Shown here one piece after another: positions 1 to 7,284 of a DNA stretch of 10,180 nt. Under the pieces are notes generated by a model. The model saw nothing but the letters and a program-made list of their open reading frames with translations. It had not been told where the DNA came from and did no database searches. The translations under genes and the position numbers were made by a program. Positions within the stretch are counted from its first letter, which is position 1. Each line of letters starts with the position of its first letter. The DNA lies in assembly GCA_019244945.1 (NCBI GenBank), contig JAFASD010000325.1, forward strand, positions 1-10,180, given 5' to 3'. This stretch comes from Acidobacteriaceae bacterium. Lineage in GTDB: Bacteria > Acidobacteriota > Terriglobia > Bryobacterales > Bryobacteraceae.

Positions 1-1
1 G

Positions 2-571
2 GTTCACACCGCGCTTTCTTTTCCCGTATTGGGCGAAGACGTCTTAATCACCGGCGCCGGCCCGATCGGGTTAATGGCCATTCCAGTGGTCCGTCATTCG
101 GGAGCACGGTACGTCGTCGTGACCGACCTGAATCCGTACCGGCTCGATCTTGCCCGAAAGATGGGGGCGACGTTGGCGGTGAACCCAACAGAAACGCCGA
201 TTGCAGAAACGCAAAAACAGCTCGGTATGCAGGAAGGGTTCGACGTCGGCCTGGAGATGTCCGGCAATCCCTCGGCCTTCCGGGACATGATCGCCAATAT
301 GAGCCATGGCGCGAAAATCGCTTTGCTCGGCCTTCCCGGGACGGAAATCTCCATCGACTGGTATCAGGTCATTTTCAACATGCTCACGATCAAAGGCGTC
401 TACGGCCGCGAGATGTATGAGACTTGGTACAAGATGACCGTGATGCTCGAGTCCGGTCTGGACATCACGCCGGTAATCACGCATCGACTTTCCTTCAAGG
501 ATTTCGAAGAGGGCTTTCGCGTGATGCGGTCCGGCAAATCCGGCAAGGTGATTCTCGACTGGAGTCAATGA
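2..571 (+). CDS. tdh: L-threonine 3-dehydrogenase, C-terminal part (5' end outside window)
   Basis: Zinc-dependent medium-chain dehydrogenase of the cytoplasm that oxidises L-threonine to 2-amino-3-ketobutyrate with NAD+. The window holds about 189 C-terminal residues; the E. coli enzyme has about 341, so the catalytic zinc domain lies to the left. The open frame runs from base 2 (VHTALSFPV...) without a start, so the gene is cut by the window edge and not by mutation. Visible are the Rossmann dinucleotide motif GAGPIG, an acidic residue after the second strand (VVVTDLN) typical of NAD+ preference, and Tdh-specific stretches [23 protein letters not shown] and the tail [11 protein letters not shown], which match the E. 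coli protein closely from memory. Its TGA overlaps the sdaA ATG in ATGA, indicating translational coupling. The kbl gene, for the next pathway step, lies two genes on, which supports the call. Confidence 0.95.
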   Translation, partial: VHTALSFPVLGEDVLITGAGPIGLMAIPVVRHSGARYVVVTDLNPYRLDLARKMGATLAVNPTETPIAETQKQLGMQEGFDVGLEMSGNPSAFRDMIANMSHGAKIALLGLPGTEISIDWYQVIFNMLTIKGVYGREMYETWYKMTVMLESGLDITPVITHRLSFKDFEEGFRVMRSGKSGKVILDWSQ

Positions 572-1932
572 AAACCAGCATCTTTGACCTGTTCCGGATT
601 GGGATCGGTCCGTCGAGTTCTCATACGGTCGGCCCCATGCGAGCAGCCAGGCGCTTCGGCGCGGGATTGGAAGAAACAATCGGTCTGAAAAACGTCAGGC
701 GCGTTCAGGTTGAGCTTTACGGCTCGCTCGCCCTCACTGGCGTGGGTCATGGCACCGATAAAGCGATTCTGTCGGGTTTGTCTGGCCAAAAGCCCGAAGA
801 AGCTGACCCGTCCAGCATAGACTCTCTCGTGCACGCAATTCGCGCCGAGAGAAGCTTGGCTGTTTTGGGCCGTGACGCAATTGAGTTCGACGAGCCTCGC
901 GATCTTCTCTACCATAACGATCGCGTACTTCCCGGCCATCCGAATGGAATGCGCTTCTCCGCGTTTGACCCAAACGGCGCGTTGCTGATGAGTGAGGTTT
1001 ACTACTCGATCGGTGGCGGATTCATCGTCAAAGAAGGCGAACCCGCTTCGACAGATTCCGGATCCTTACCTGTTCCTCACCCGTTTTCTACCGGCGCGGA
1101 ACTGCTGGAGCAGGCGGAAAATAAGCGGCTGCCGGTCTGGCAACTGATGCTCGAGAACGAAGCCGCGCTTCGGAGCGAAGGCGAAGTACGGGAGCGCATA
1201 CGCCTGATCTGGTCGGTTATGGATGCCTGTATCGAACGCGGATTGCGGAGCGACGGCGTGCTGCCCGGCGGTCTCAATGTTCGCCGCAGGGCGCCGCGCC
1301 TCTATGCAAAGATCCGGAACCGCTCGAATACCGATCCATTCGGCGGAATGGATTGGGTCAACGTTTTTGCGATGGCGGTTAATGAGGAGAATGCGGCGGG
1401 CGGGCGCGTCGTGACTGCTCCCACGAACGGCGCCGCGGGACTTGTTCCGGCAGTAGCGCGATACTATCGCCAATTCATACCGGAGTCCTCGGACGAAGGC
1501 TTGGTGCGCTATTTCTTGACCGCAGGGGCAATTGGAATTTTGTATAAGGAGAATGCGTCGATTTCAGGCGCGGAGGTCGGTTGCCAAGGCGAGGTGGGCG
1601 TTGCCTGCTCCATGGCTGCTGCCGGCTTGGCCGCCGCGTTGGGCGCAACCAACGAAGAACTCGAGCATGCAGCCGAAATCGGTATGGAGCATCATCTCGG
1701 CATGACTTGTGATCCCATCGGCGGGCTGGTTCAAATTCCCTGCATCGAGCGCAACGCCATCGGCGCGGTGAAAGCGATTAATTCCTGCCGCATGGCCATG
1801 CACGAATCGGGCCGCCACAAAGTTTCACTCGACCAAGTGATCCGCACCATGTACCAGACCGGCCTCGATATGCAATCGCGCTATAAGGAGACCGCGCTTG
1901 CGGGGCTTGCGGTTAATGTCAAGGAATGTTGA
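568..1932 (+). CDS. sdaA: L-serine dehydratase, [4Fe-4S] type, single chain
   Basis: Cytoplasmic iron-sulfur L-serine ammonia-lyase making pyruvate and ammonia from L-serine without PLP. It has 454 residues, the same length as E. coli SdaA. The N-terminal beta domain begins with the family signature [19 protein letters not shown] (residues 6-24), and the C-terminal alpha domain carries [11 protein letters not shown] (281-291), [16 protein letters not shown] (338-353) and [17 protein letters not shown] (381-397). The expected cluster ligands are Cys339, Cys381 and Cys392. The protein ends in Cys454, the position of the fourth, tail ligand known in the Legionella enzyme. The ATG at 568 is chosen because it starts exactly at the family's N-terminus, overlaps the tdh stop (ATGA) and follows GGAG at 561-564. 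The open frame extends left to 424, but that part lies inside tdh and is not family-like. The gene sits between tdh and kbl and so belongs to an amino-acid degradation operon. Confidence 0.96.
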   Translation: MKTSIFDLFRIGIGPSSSHTVGPMRAARRFGAGLEETIGLKNVRRVQVELYGSLALTGVGHGTDKAILSGLSGQKPEEADPSSIDSLVHAIRAERSLAVLGRDAIEFDEPRDLLYHNDRVLPGHPNGMRFSAFDPNGALLMSEVYYSIGGGFIVKEGEPASTDSGSLPVPHPFSTGAELLEQAENKRLPVWQLMLENEAALRSEGEVRERIRLIWSVMDACIERGLRSDGVLPGGLNVRRRAPRLYAKIRNRSNTDPFGGMDWVNVFAMAVNEENAAGGRVVTAPTNGAAGLVPAVARYYRQFIPESSDEGLVRYFLTAGAIGILYKENASISGAEVGCQGEVGVACSMAAAGLAAALGATNEELEHAAEIGMEHHLGMTCDPIGGLVQIPCIERNAIGAVKAINSCRMAMHESGRHKVSLDQVIRTMYQTGLDMQSRYKETALAGLAVNVKEC

Positions 1933-1939
1933 AAACGCC

Positions 1940-1947
1940 GGAGGAGG
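1940..1947 (+). promoter_or_regulatory. Ribosome binding site of kbl
   Basis: GGAGGAGG lies in the 18-bp gap between the sdaA stop and the kbl ATG, with 3 bases between it and the start (the first GGAGG gives 6). It is the strongest Shine-Dalgarno sequence in the operon and fixes the kbl start at 1951. It suggests kbl is translated independently, whereas sdaA relies on coupling to tdh. Confidence 0.75.
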
Positions 1948-1950
1948 CGC

Positions 1951-3132
1951 ATGTATAGTAACGTTCAATCCTATTTAAGCGGGAAACTTCAGGAAATCGA
2001 AAAGGCCGGACTCTTCAAGCACGAGCGTTTGATCGAGAGCCCGCAGCAAGCCGAAATACGTGTCAGCGGCACCAAAGTTCTAAACTTTTGCGCCAATAAC
2101 TACCTGGGCTTGGCCGATAATCCGGCGATTGTTCAAGCCGCTCGCCAGGCGCTCGACGACTGGGGATATGGATTGGCGAGCGTGCGCTTTATCTGCGGCA
2201 CGCAATCCATTCACAAGCAATTGGAAAACCGGCTCACCGAATTTCTGGGCACGGAAGACACCATCCTGTACAGCTCCTGCTTCGATGCGAATGGCGGTCT
2301 TTTTGAGACGTTGCTCGATCAGGAAGACGCCGTCATATCTGACGAGTTGAACCACGCCAGCATTATCGATGGCGTCCGGCTCTGTAAAGCCTCCCGGTTT
2401 CGCTATAAGAACGGCGACATGGCGGATCTCGAAGCCAAGCTCAAGGAAGCCAGCGGCGCGCGCAACCGTTTGATCGCAACTGACGGCGTTTTTTCGATGG
2501 ATGGCTACATTGCGCGGCTGCCCGAGATCTGCGATCTCGGCGACAAATACAACGCCATGGTGATGGTTGACGATTCGCACGCTGTGGGGTTCATGGGCAA
2601 ATCCGGACGAGGCACGCACGAGCATCACAATGTCATGGGCCGCATCGATATCCTGACCGGGACGCTCGGCAAAGCGCTGGGTGGAGCGAGCGGCGGGTAC
2701 ACCAGTGGCCGCAAAGAAATCATTGATCTGCTGCGGCAACGCTCCCGCCCCTATCTGTTTTCGAATTCCCTCGCTCCGCCGATTGTCGCGGCCTCGGTAA
2801 AGGTTCTCGAACTGCTGACCAAGACTTCTGAATTGCGCGACAGATTGTTCTCGAATACAAAGCTATTCCGCGAGCGCATGAGCTCGAGCGGCTTCCATAT
2901 TCTTCCGGGCGAGCATCCGATTGTTCCCGTCATGCTTGGTGATGCCGCGCTGGCAAGCCGCATGGCCGATCTTCTCTTAAGGAAAGGAATTTACGTGATC
3001 GGATTTTCCTATCCAGTGGTGCCGCAGGGCAAAGCTCGGATCCGCGTGCAAATTTCAGCCGCGCACACCAGGGAAGAGATCGAATATGCGGCCGAACAAT
3101 TCGGGGTAGTGAAACGCGAACTGGGGATTTGA
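1951..3132 (+). CDS. kbl: 2-amino-3-ketobutyrate CoA ligase (glycine C-acetyltransferase)
   Basis: PLP-dependent alpha-oxoamine synthase that cleaves 2-amino-3-ketobutyrate with CoA to glycine and acetyl-CoA, following Tdh in threonine breakdown. It has 393 residues, close to the E. coli enzyme (about 398). Visible family features are [14 protein letters not shown] (45-58), [14 protein letters not shown] (79-92), the cofactor Asp207 and His210 in DDSHAVGF, and the Schiff-base lysine Lys241 in [17 protein letters not shown]. The C-terminal part includes [20 protein letters not shown], where the arginines would bind substrate carboxylate. The N-terminus ([23 protein letters not shown]) matches Kbl rather than the paralogues KAPA synthase (BioF) or 5-aminolevulinate synthase, and the tdh neighbour settles the assignment. 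The 3' end lies 3 bp before the esterase gene. Confidence 0.96.
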   Translation: MYSNVQSYLSGKLQEIEKAGLFKHERLIESPQQAEIRVSGTKVLNFCANNYLGLADNPAIVQAARQALDDWGYGLASVRFICGTQSIHKQLENRLTEFLGTEDTILYSSCFDANGGLFETLLDQEDAVISDELNHASIIDGVRLCKASRFRYKNGDMADLEAKLKEASGARNRLIATDGVFSMDGYIARLPEICDLGDKYNAMVMVDDSHAVGFMGKSGRGTHEHHNVMGRIDILTGTLGKALGGASGGYTSGRKEIIDLLRQRSRPYLFSNSLAPPIVAASVKVLELLTKTSELRDRLFSNTKLFRERMSSSGFHILPGEHPIVPVMLGDAALASRMADLLLRKGIYVIGFSYPVVPQGKARIRVQISAAHTREEIEYAAEQFGVVKRELGI

Positions 3133-3135
3133 TCT

Positions 3136-4005
3136 ATGCTCCGTCTTCCGATGCTCTTATTGTTCTCCGGCGCCGCGCTGCTGGCGCAGACCGCCACTCC
3201 TCAAACCATTCTTCTTTGGCCGGAGGACGCACCCGGCGCGCAGGGCGACACAGATGCGGATAAGCCGTCTCTCACGATTTTTCCGGTTTCAGGCGCAGCG
3301 AAGGTTCCGACCGGTGTGATCGTTTGCCCCGGCGGCGGCTATCAAAATCTCGCGATGGACCACGAAGGCAAACAAGTCGCGCTATGGCTCAACAATCTGG
3401 GGATCTCCGCGTTTGTTTTGAAGTATCGGCTAGGACCGAAATATCATCATCCCGTCGAGATGTGGGATGGCCAGCGCGCGATCCGTTACGTTCGCGCTCA
3501 TGCGGCGGATTTCGGTATCCAAACCGATCGCATCGGGATCTGGGGCTTTTCGGCCGGCGGCCATTTGGCATCCACGACCGGCACTCACTTCGACTCTGGC
3601 GATTCCGGCGCGTCAGATCCAATCGATCATCAGAGCTCCCGTCCGGACTTCATGATCTTGGCTTATCCAGTCATCACGATGGGAGAACCGAATCTGCATT
3701 TGGGTTCCCGGCGTAATCTGCTGGGCGAGAAACCGGATCCCGCACTCGTTTTACTGATGTCGAACGAGCTACAGGTAACCAACCGGACTCCGCCTACGTT
3801 CCTGTTTCACACGACGGATGACAACGTCGTCCCGGTTGAGAACAGCGTGCTGTTCTATCTGGCATGCCGAAAAGCCGGAGTTCCAGCCGAAATGCACATT
3901 TACCTGAAAGGCCCGCACGGAGTCGGACTGGCCCCCTCCGATCCAGTCCTGCGCACATGGCCGGACCGCCTCGCCGATTGGTTGAAGGTGCAGGGTTGGC
4001 GTTAG
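3136..4005 (+). CDS. Secreted alpha/beta-hydrolase, acetylxylan/acetyl-esterase-like
   Basis: Predicted exported serine hydrolase of 289 residues. An N-terminal hydrophobic segment (about 4-18, [15 protein letters not shown]) looks like a Sec signal peptide, with cleavage near residue 20. The mature part is a typical BD-FAE/Axe-like alpha/beta-hydrolase: oxyanion segment [14 protein letters not shown] (65-78), nucleophile Ser139 in GFSAGGH, acid Asp229 (or Asp228) in HTTDDNVVP, and base His261 in [18 protein letters not shown] near the start is common in secreted esterases acting on acetylated or feruloylated polysaccharides, so carbohydrate deacetylation is the best guess; the substrate cannot be read from sequence. 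Only 3 bp separate it from kbl, so it is probably co-transcribed and translationally coupled, although no metabolic link to threonine is evident. The ATG at 3136 is chosen because the signal peptide starts there. Confidence 0.85.
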   Translation: MLRLPMLLLFSGAALLAQTATPQTILLWPEDAPGAQGDTDADKPSLTIFPVSGAAKVPTGVIVCPGGGYQNLAMDHEGKQVALWLNNLGISAFVLKYRLGPKYHHPVEMWDGQRAIRYVRAHAADFGIQTDRIGIWGFSAGGHLASTTGTHFDSGDSGASDPIDHQSSRPDFMILAYPVITMGEPNLHLGSRRNLLGEKPDPALVLLMSNELQVTNRTPPTFLFHTTDDNVVPVENSVLFYLACRKAGVPAEMHIYLKGPHGVGLAPSDPVLRTWPDRLADWLKVQGWR

Positions 4006-4271
4006 ATCGTCCATCGGAGGTCCCGGCCGCCAAACTCGGCGCGGTGCGCAACCTACTGGAACTCATGATCGACGAATATAGCAACACTCTCAGCCCCTTC
4101 GAAGCCAAAGCGGTTGCGCAAGCCGAGGAGTGGCTCAAACACAACGAACCTATTCCACACGAGCAAGTCTTGGCTGAACTGGGCGTTAGCCCAGAAGATT
4201 GGGAACGCATGTGCAACGAACCCTTACCCATTCCAGGACCGATTGATACGTTAGAAAGGAGAGAGTTGCCG
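3996..4271 (+). pseudogene. Antitoxin-like domain, upstream diverged copy (probable remnant)
   Basis: The frame of the downstream antitoxin stays open to the left and encodes a second antitoxin-like domain. Its segment KLGAVRNLLELMIDEY (4032-4079) aligns with QLAAVVHLLEVIVQEE of the downstream copy, EEWLKHNEPIPHEQVLAELGV (4125-4187) aligns with QAWFASRGGKGIPMEDVLADFGL, and SPEDW aligns with KPEDF. The copy lacks about ten N-terminal residues and has no ATG in a suitable place. The best start is TTG at 3996, inside the end of the esterase gene, after AAGG at 3985-3988; a GGAGG at 4016-4020 has no in-frame start at usable distance. It may be a truncated duplicate abutting the esterase gene, or the N-terminal half of a two-domain antitoxin of about 172 residues ending at 4514. 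I favour a remnant because a good ribosome binding site and ATG follow at 4272. The duplication itself is clear; its expression is not. Confidence 0.5.
4256..4263 (+). promoter_or_regulatory. Ribosome binding site of the antitoxin gene
   Basis: AAGGAGAG lies 8 bases before the ATG at 4272. It is the reason for placing the antitoxin start there rather than reading one long fused protein from upstream. Confidence 0.65.
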
Positions 4272-4514
4272 ATGCTTTCAGATAAACAACACGCCCTCGA
4301 ACTGCTCGATCAACTCGGCCCCGGCCAGCTCGCCGCTGTCGTCCACCTGCTCGAAGTCATAGTCCAAGAAGAGCCAGAGCCGGTCACCGAGGAAGACCGC
4401 CGGCGCTTCCACGAAGGACAAGCTTGGTTTGCATCGCGCGGCGGCAAGGGCATTCCCATGGAAGATGTGCTGGCCGATTTTGGGCTCAAGCCCGAGGACT
4501 TTCCTCTCAAGTAA
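4272..4514 (+). CDS. Antitoxin of a RelE/ParE-type toxin-antitoxin module
   Basis: Small acidic protein of 80 residues (MLSDKQHALELLDQLGP...). It resembles, from memory, a family of short proteins common in Acidobacteriota and some other phyla: an N-terminal helix (ELLDQLGPGQLAAVVHLLEVI, about 9-29), an acidic middle (EEPEPVTEEDRRRF), then xxWFxxxxGKGIPMEDVLADFGLKPEDF. The family typically precedes a RelE-like toxin gene, as here. The antitoxin would neutralise the toxin by direct binding and probably autoregulate the pair. No DNA-binding domain such as ribbon-helix-helix is obvious. Its TAA overlaps the toxin ATG by one base (TAATG), giving coupled translation with antitoxin first. The ATG at 4272 has a good upstream AAGGAGAG, but the same frame is open into an upstream antitoxin-like copy, so a longer product cannot be excluded. 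Confidence 0.72.
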   Translation: MLSDKQHALELLDQLGPGQLAAVVHLLEVIVQEEPEPVTEEDRRRFHEGQAWFASRGGKGIPMEDVLADFGLKPEDFPLK

Positions 4515-4765
4515 TGCCTTACCGCATCGATTGGCTCGATGAGGCCAAGGCCGACGTGCGCCGCCTCGACCGCGCGACGGCGATGCGCGTCTTTGAAGGC
4601 ATCCTGCATTACGCCCGCACCGGCGGTGGCAAGGTGGAACCGCTGCACGGCGACATGGCCGGCTCTTTTCGTCTCCGCCTGGGGGACTACCGCGTGCTGT
4701 TCGCACTTGAGGAAAACGTCATGCGTATTTTCGGCGTCCGCAACCGCAGAGAAGCGTACCGCTAA
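4514..4765 (+). CDS. RelE/ParE-family toxin (mRNA interferase-like)
   Basis: Toxin-like protein of 83 residues and basic composition. It shows the RelE/ParE fold pattern: N-terminal YRIDWLDEAKADVRRLD, a helical pair leading to ILHYARTGGGKVEPLHGDMAGSFRLRLGDYRVLFAL, and the ending IFGVRNRREAYR. Candidate catalytic residues by analogy with RelE are Arg60 in GDYRV, the arginines at 76, 78 and 79, and Tyr82. The presence of these residues favours ribosome-dependent mRNA cleavage over gyrase inhibition, but that is inference. The ATG at 4514 overlaps the antitoxin stop; the frame is open further left to 4424, but that part is inside the antitoxin gene and is not toxin-like. The length is typical of the family and no damage is seen, so the toxin is probably functional. 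Confidence 0.85.
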   Translation: MPYRIDWLDEAKADVRRLDRATAMRVFEGILHYARTGGGKVEPLHGDMAGSFRLRLGDYRVLFALEENVMRIFGVRNRREAYR

Positions 4766-4858
4766 GGTCCGCGCCCATTCTCTCCGAATCGATCCAAATC
4801 ATCTCATTCACTTGGAGCTTCTGTTAAAAACAGGACCTGAATCAGCAGGGCAATCGTT
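4766..4858. other. Convergent spacer between toxin gene and the 402-residue protein gene
   Basis: 93 bp between two genes that end towards each other. It contains no coding potential I can support and no strong terminator: the only symmetrical element is CTGTT-AAA-AACAG at 4821-4833, with a weak 5-bp stem and no T-tract. Confidence 0.5.
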
Positions 4859-6067
4859 CTAAACGAGACGGCTCACCAGTTCCCCAAGATCAATCGGGCT
4901 TCCATCTTCACTTCCCCGCGGCAGGGAAGGTGCGATCGCCAGCGCTTCGTGATGATCCTCGAACCAGACCAGAAACCCGGCCTGATCTGCGCCCGATAAT
5001 CGCTCTTGATTGATCCAGGTGTAGTATGCGCCCATGTCGGCATCGATCAGTGAACCTTCCGGGTCCGGCACGGGCCGTTGTTGGGTTCCTGCGAGTAGTT
5101 CCCGCATGGATTGCTCGCGCTGCCGGGCCGTGAAGCGCGCGAGTAGAGTGAGCGGCTGGGCGCGGCGCAACGCCTCGCGGGCGGACCATTGCACAAAAGT
5201 TGTGCTGAAAAGCTGCGTTCCAGAACCCTCCGTTAGAATGCTGACCTGAAAGCGATTCAAAATGGCCTGAGCTCCGTCGCCGTTCAGACCCAGATCTTCG
5301 GGCCTCATTTCGGCTAACATGGTCCGCAGCGCTTCCGGTCCTGCGCCGCCCCTCTGCATGATGTTCCTCATTTTCGTCACCAGCGCGGAGCGAACCGTGT
5401 CCAGTGAGCCATAGGACATGCAGGTCAATCCGGGGCTCGCGCTTCCTTCATTTCCACCATCGATATACCAGTGACCGAACGCAACCGGGTACGCCGCCGC
5501 ACGCGCGGCCAAGGTTTTAACCAGCAATTCGCGACCGTTCTCGGGCCGCACGTTATGGAAATAGACCCCCTCGGGCCGCAGCTTTCGGAACAGTGGATAC
5601 TTGTTTACCGCGACCCCCTGGCCGACGATCACCATGCCCAGCCGTTTGGCTTGAAGAGGTTCAGGCGGCGCGGCGGTGTTCAGTTTGTGAACGTACTCGA
5701 TGGATGCTGCTCGAAAAGCATCGATCTGATGCGTCGCCCAGAGATGGGCGGTCAGCTGTTCTGAAAACTGAAGAGGCTGATTGATCCAATCCACGGTCTC
5801 AAGTTGCGAAGACAACCGCAATGCGGCAAACGCCGACATGGATTCGCGAAACTGCTCTGCGGAGAGCGAACTCAGGTAAGCGAGCTGGTTGTCCAACTCC
5901 TTCCGTTCCGCCGGAAATTTCCAATCGTATGCAATGATTTCCCTCAGCAGCAGCGGCAAAAACGCGAGCGGCAATTGCTGCAAAAGAGCGATGTGGTTAG
6001 TCGCCATCTGCTTCGCGAGCGGTGGGTAGTGGGCGAAGTCCGCGGCGCTGAGCTGGTTCGGCAGCAT
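4859..6067 (-). CDS. Uncharacterised 402-residue protein paired with a Tat-exported protein
   Basis: I do not recognise a named family. The protein has 402 residues and no signal peptide or clear membrane helix; the hydrophobic stretch LPLAFLPLLL (32-41) is short and lies in a helical region, so a cytoplasmic location is likely. The N-terminal third (about 20-130) looks alpha-helical. The middle has a possible Rossmann-like strand (RLGMVIVGQGV, 142-152), then GHWYIDGGNEG (198-208) and LTCMSYGSLDTVR. The C-terminal third contains ILTEGSGTQLFSTTFVQWSAREALRRAQPLTLLARFTARQR (277-317), the stretch that looks most conserved, and MGAYYTWINQERLSGADQAGFLVWFEDHHEAL. The ATG at 6067 lies 5 bp after the upstream gene's stop, so the two are almost certainly one operon. 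The neighbour suggests a role linked to that exported protein. It does not look like DUF1800, a frequent partner of DUF1501 proteins. Confidence 0.8.
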   Translation of the reverse strand: MLPNQLSAADFAHYPPLAKQMATNHIALLQQLPLAFLPLLLREIIAYDWKFPAERKELDNQLAYLSSLSAEQFRESMSAFAALRLSSQLETVDWINQPLQFSEQLTAHLWATHQIDAFRAASIEYVHKLNTAAPPEPLQAKRLGMVIVGQGVAVNKYPLFRKLRPEGVYFHNVRPENGRELLVKTLAARAAAYPVAFGHWYIDGGNEGSASPGLTCMSYGSLDTVRSALVTKMRNIMQRGGAGPEALRTMLAEMRPEDLGLNGDGAQAILNRFQVSILTEGSGTQLFSTTFVQWSAREALRRAQPLTLLARFTARQREQSMRELLAGTQQRPVPDPEGSLIDADMGAYYTWINQERLSGADQAGFLVWFEDHHEALAIAPSLPRGSEDGSPIDLGELVSRLV

Positions 6068-6072
6068 GAAAG

Positions 6073-7284
6073 CTAAAGCACCTCGCTCAGAGGCTTACCC
6101 TTCGAAAGCTCCGGTGAGAATCCGAGCATCGAGCCGAGCGTCGGCACCAGGTCCGTCGATTCAACCGCACGATCCACCACAACGTTCTCCCGAATGCCCG
6201 GCCCTGTGACCATCATCCAAGTGGTCCGCGATAGCGGGTCGCCCGTTCTGTGGTGCTGAAAGCCGTTGCCCCCGGCATCGGTATCCGAATCGCGACCGAA
6301 ATCCGGAAGAATGAACATGGTCGTCTTGCGCGCGTATTCCGGTTCGTTTTGAATCGCGCTCCAGATCTCCGCGCATAAACGATCCGAGCGCTGAATGGCG
6401 TCTATGTAGAGCGAATATGTCCCCGAGTGGGCGATGTCGATATCGTGCAGCGTGATCCAAAGCAAGCTGGGTGCAAGCTGCCGCATCAGCTGCCGCGCGA
6501 TGTAGACCGAGAGCTCGTCGGGACTGGCAAGACTGCGGGCGTGCGCTGTGAAATCGTCGACAGATAACTTCAGAATCTCCGCCATCTGTCGCAATTCAAT
6601 CTCGCTGCCGCCGAGCTTCGGAGTATAGAGCGGCGTTTCGTAATTGTCTCTCAGAAGATGCTCATACTGGCTCTCGCCCTCGGAGGAGAGCGCTGCCGCC
6701 AACAAGCGCTTCGGCAGAATCACACCCGCGCCCGCTCCCGGTCCGTAAGAGCGGTGGCCGCTTTCCCCAATACGATTGAAGCCATTGCTCGGCGCGACCA
6801 CCCACGTATCCGTAGCGGGGCGTTTCAATTCCTTCCGGTAGTATTCGAAGACCGTCGGGTAATCGGGAGGAACAGCCGCGAAATTGTTGAATGTCTCATA
6901 CACCCCGGTTGCAAGACTCGCCGTAGCCACATAGTGCCCGAGAATACCCCGGTTCACCACTTGAGTGAAAAACGTCGATTGCGGGATCAATTGATTCAGA
7001 AGGTGCGGAATGTTCTCCTGTCCCTCCGGCATGAAGGTCTCTTCGTCCCGAGCGCCCCCTCCAAAAGTGACCACCACGACCTTTCGGCCGGGAGGCAACG
7101 TCATTGCCTGCAGCGGAGCAAATCCGAACAGGGCCGCGCCCGCACTCGCGCCCGTAGCCGCTCGCAGGAAATCCCGCCTCGTCCAGGAAATCGCTTGTGC
7201 GAGTTCTCGCGGAGAACGGGCGTCTTTCACCGCAATGTCACGCCGAATATCCACCTTTTGAAACCGGTTTCCTGATTTTCTCAT
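6073..7284 (-). CDS. Tat-exported alkaline-phosphatase-superfamily protein, DUF1501/sulfatase-like
   Basis: Protein of 403 residues. A twin-arginine motif TRRDFLRAA (35-43) precedes the hydrophobic stretch GASAGAALFGFAPLQA (45-60), so it is probably exported folded by Tat. The body fits the alkaline phosphatase superfamily: KVVVVTFGGGARDEETF (68-84), the ATASLATG step (120-127), a metal-ligand-like stretch LHDIDIAH (279-286) followed by YSLYIDAIQRSDRL, and a C-terminal PDFGRDSDTDAGGNGFQHHRTGD (327-349), reminiscent of the FGR...H signature of DUF1501 proteins. The end DLVPTLGSMLGFSPELSKGKPLSEVL is typical of sulfatase-like enzymes. The residue at the usual nucleophile position appears to be His117 and the usual first metal Asp is Gly75, so classical phosphatase or sulfatase chemistry is doubtful. 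The start at 7284 gives a long 34-residue n-region and has no good ribosome binding site; a GTG start at 7254 is possible. It is first in an operon with the unknown 402-residue protein. Confidence 0.8.
   Translation of the reverse strand: MRKSGNRFQKVDIRRDIAVKDARSPRELAQAISWTRRDFLRAATGASAGAALFGFAPLQAMTLPPGRKVVVVTFGGGARDEETFMPEGQENIPHLLNQLIPQSTFFTQVVNRGILGHYVATASLATGVYETFNNFAAVPPDYPTVFEYYRKELKRPATDTWVVAPSNGFNRIGESGHRSYGPGAGAGVILPKRLLAAALSSEGESQYEHLLRDNYETPLYTPKLGGSEIELRQMAEILKLSVDDFTAHARSLASPDELSVYIARQLMRQLAPSLLWITLHDIDIAHSGTYSLYIDAIQRSDRLCAEIWSAIQNEPEYARKTTMFILPDFGRDSDTDAGGNGFQHHRTGDPLSRTTWMMVTGPGIRENVVVDRAVESTDLVPTLGSMLGFSPELSKGKPLSEVL

Noticed and set aside
424..567. Upstream extension of the serine dehydratase open frame
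   Set aside because: It lies inside tdh in another frame, has no SdaA-like residues, and the ATG at 568 matches the family N-terminus and the ATGA overlap.
71..679. Long open frame on the - strand opposite tdh and sdaA
   Set aside because: Antisense shadow of a strongly recognised gene; the predicted protein has no domain-like pattern.
2080..2739. 219-codon open frame on the - strand opposite kbl
   Set aside because: Shadow of kbl, whose PLP motifs are unmistakable.
4821..4833. CTGTT-AAA-AACAG as a terminator between convergent genes
   Set aside because: Five weak base pairs, three-base loop and no following T-tract; could easily be chance.
6658..7275. 205-codon open frame on the + strand opposite the Tat-exported protein gene
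   Set aside because: Arg/His-rich composition typical of an antisense shadow in GC-rich DNA; the opposite strand has a twin-arginine signal and superfamily motifs.
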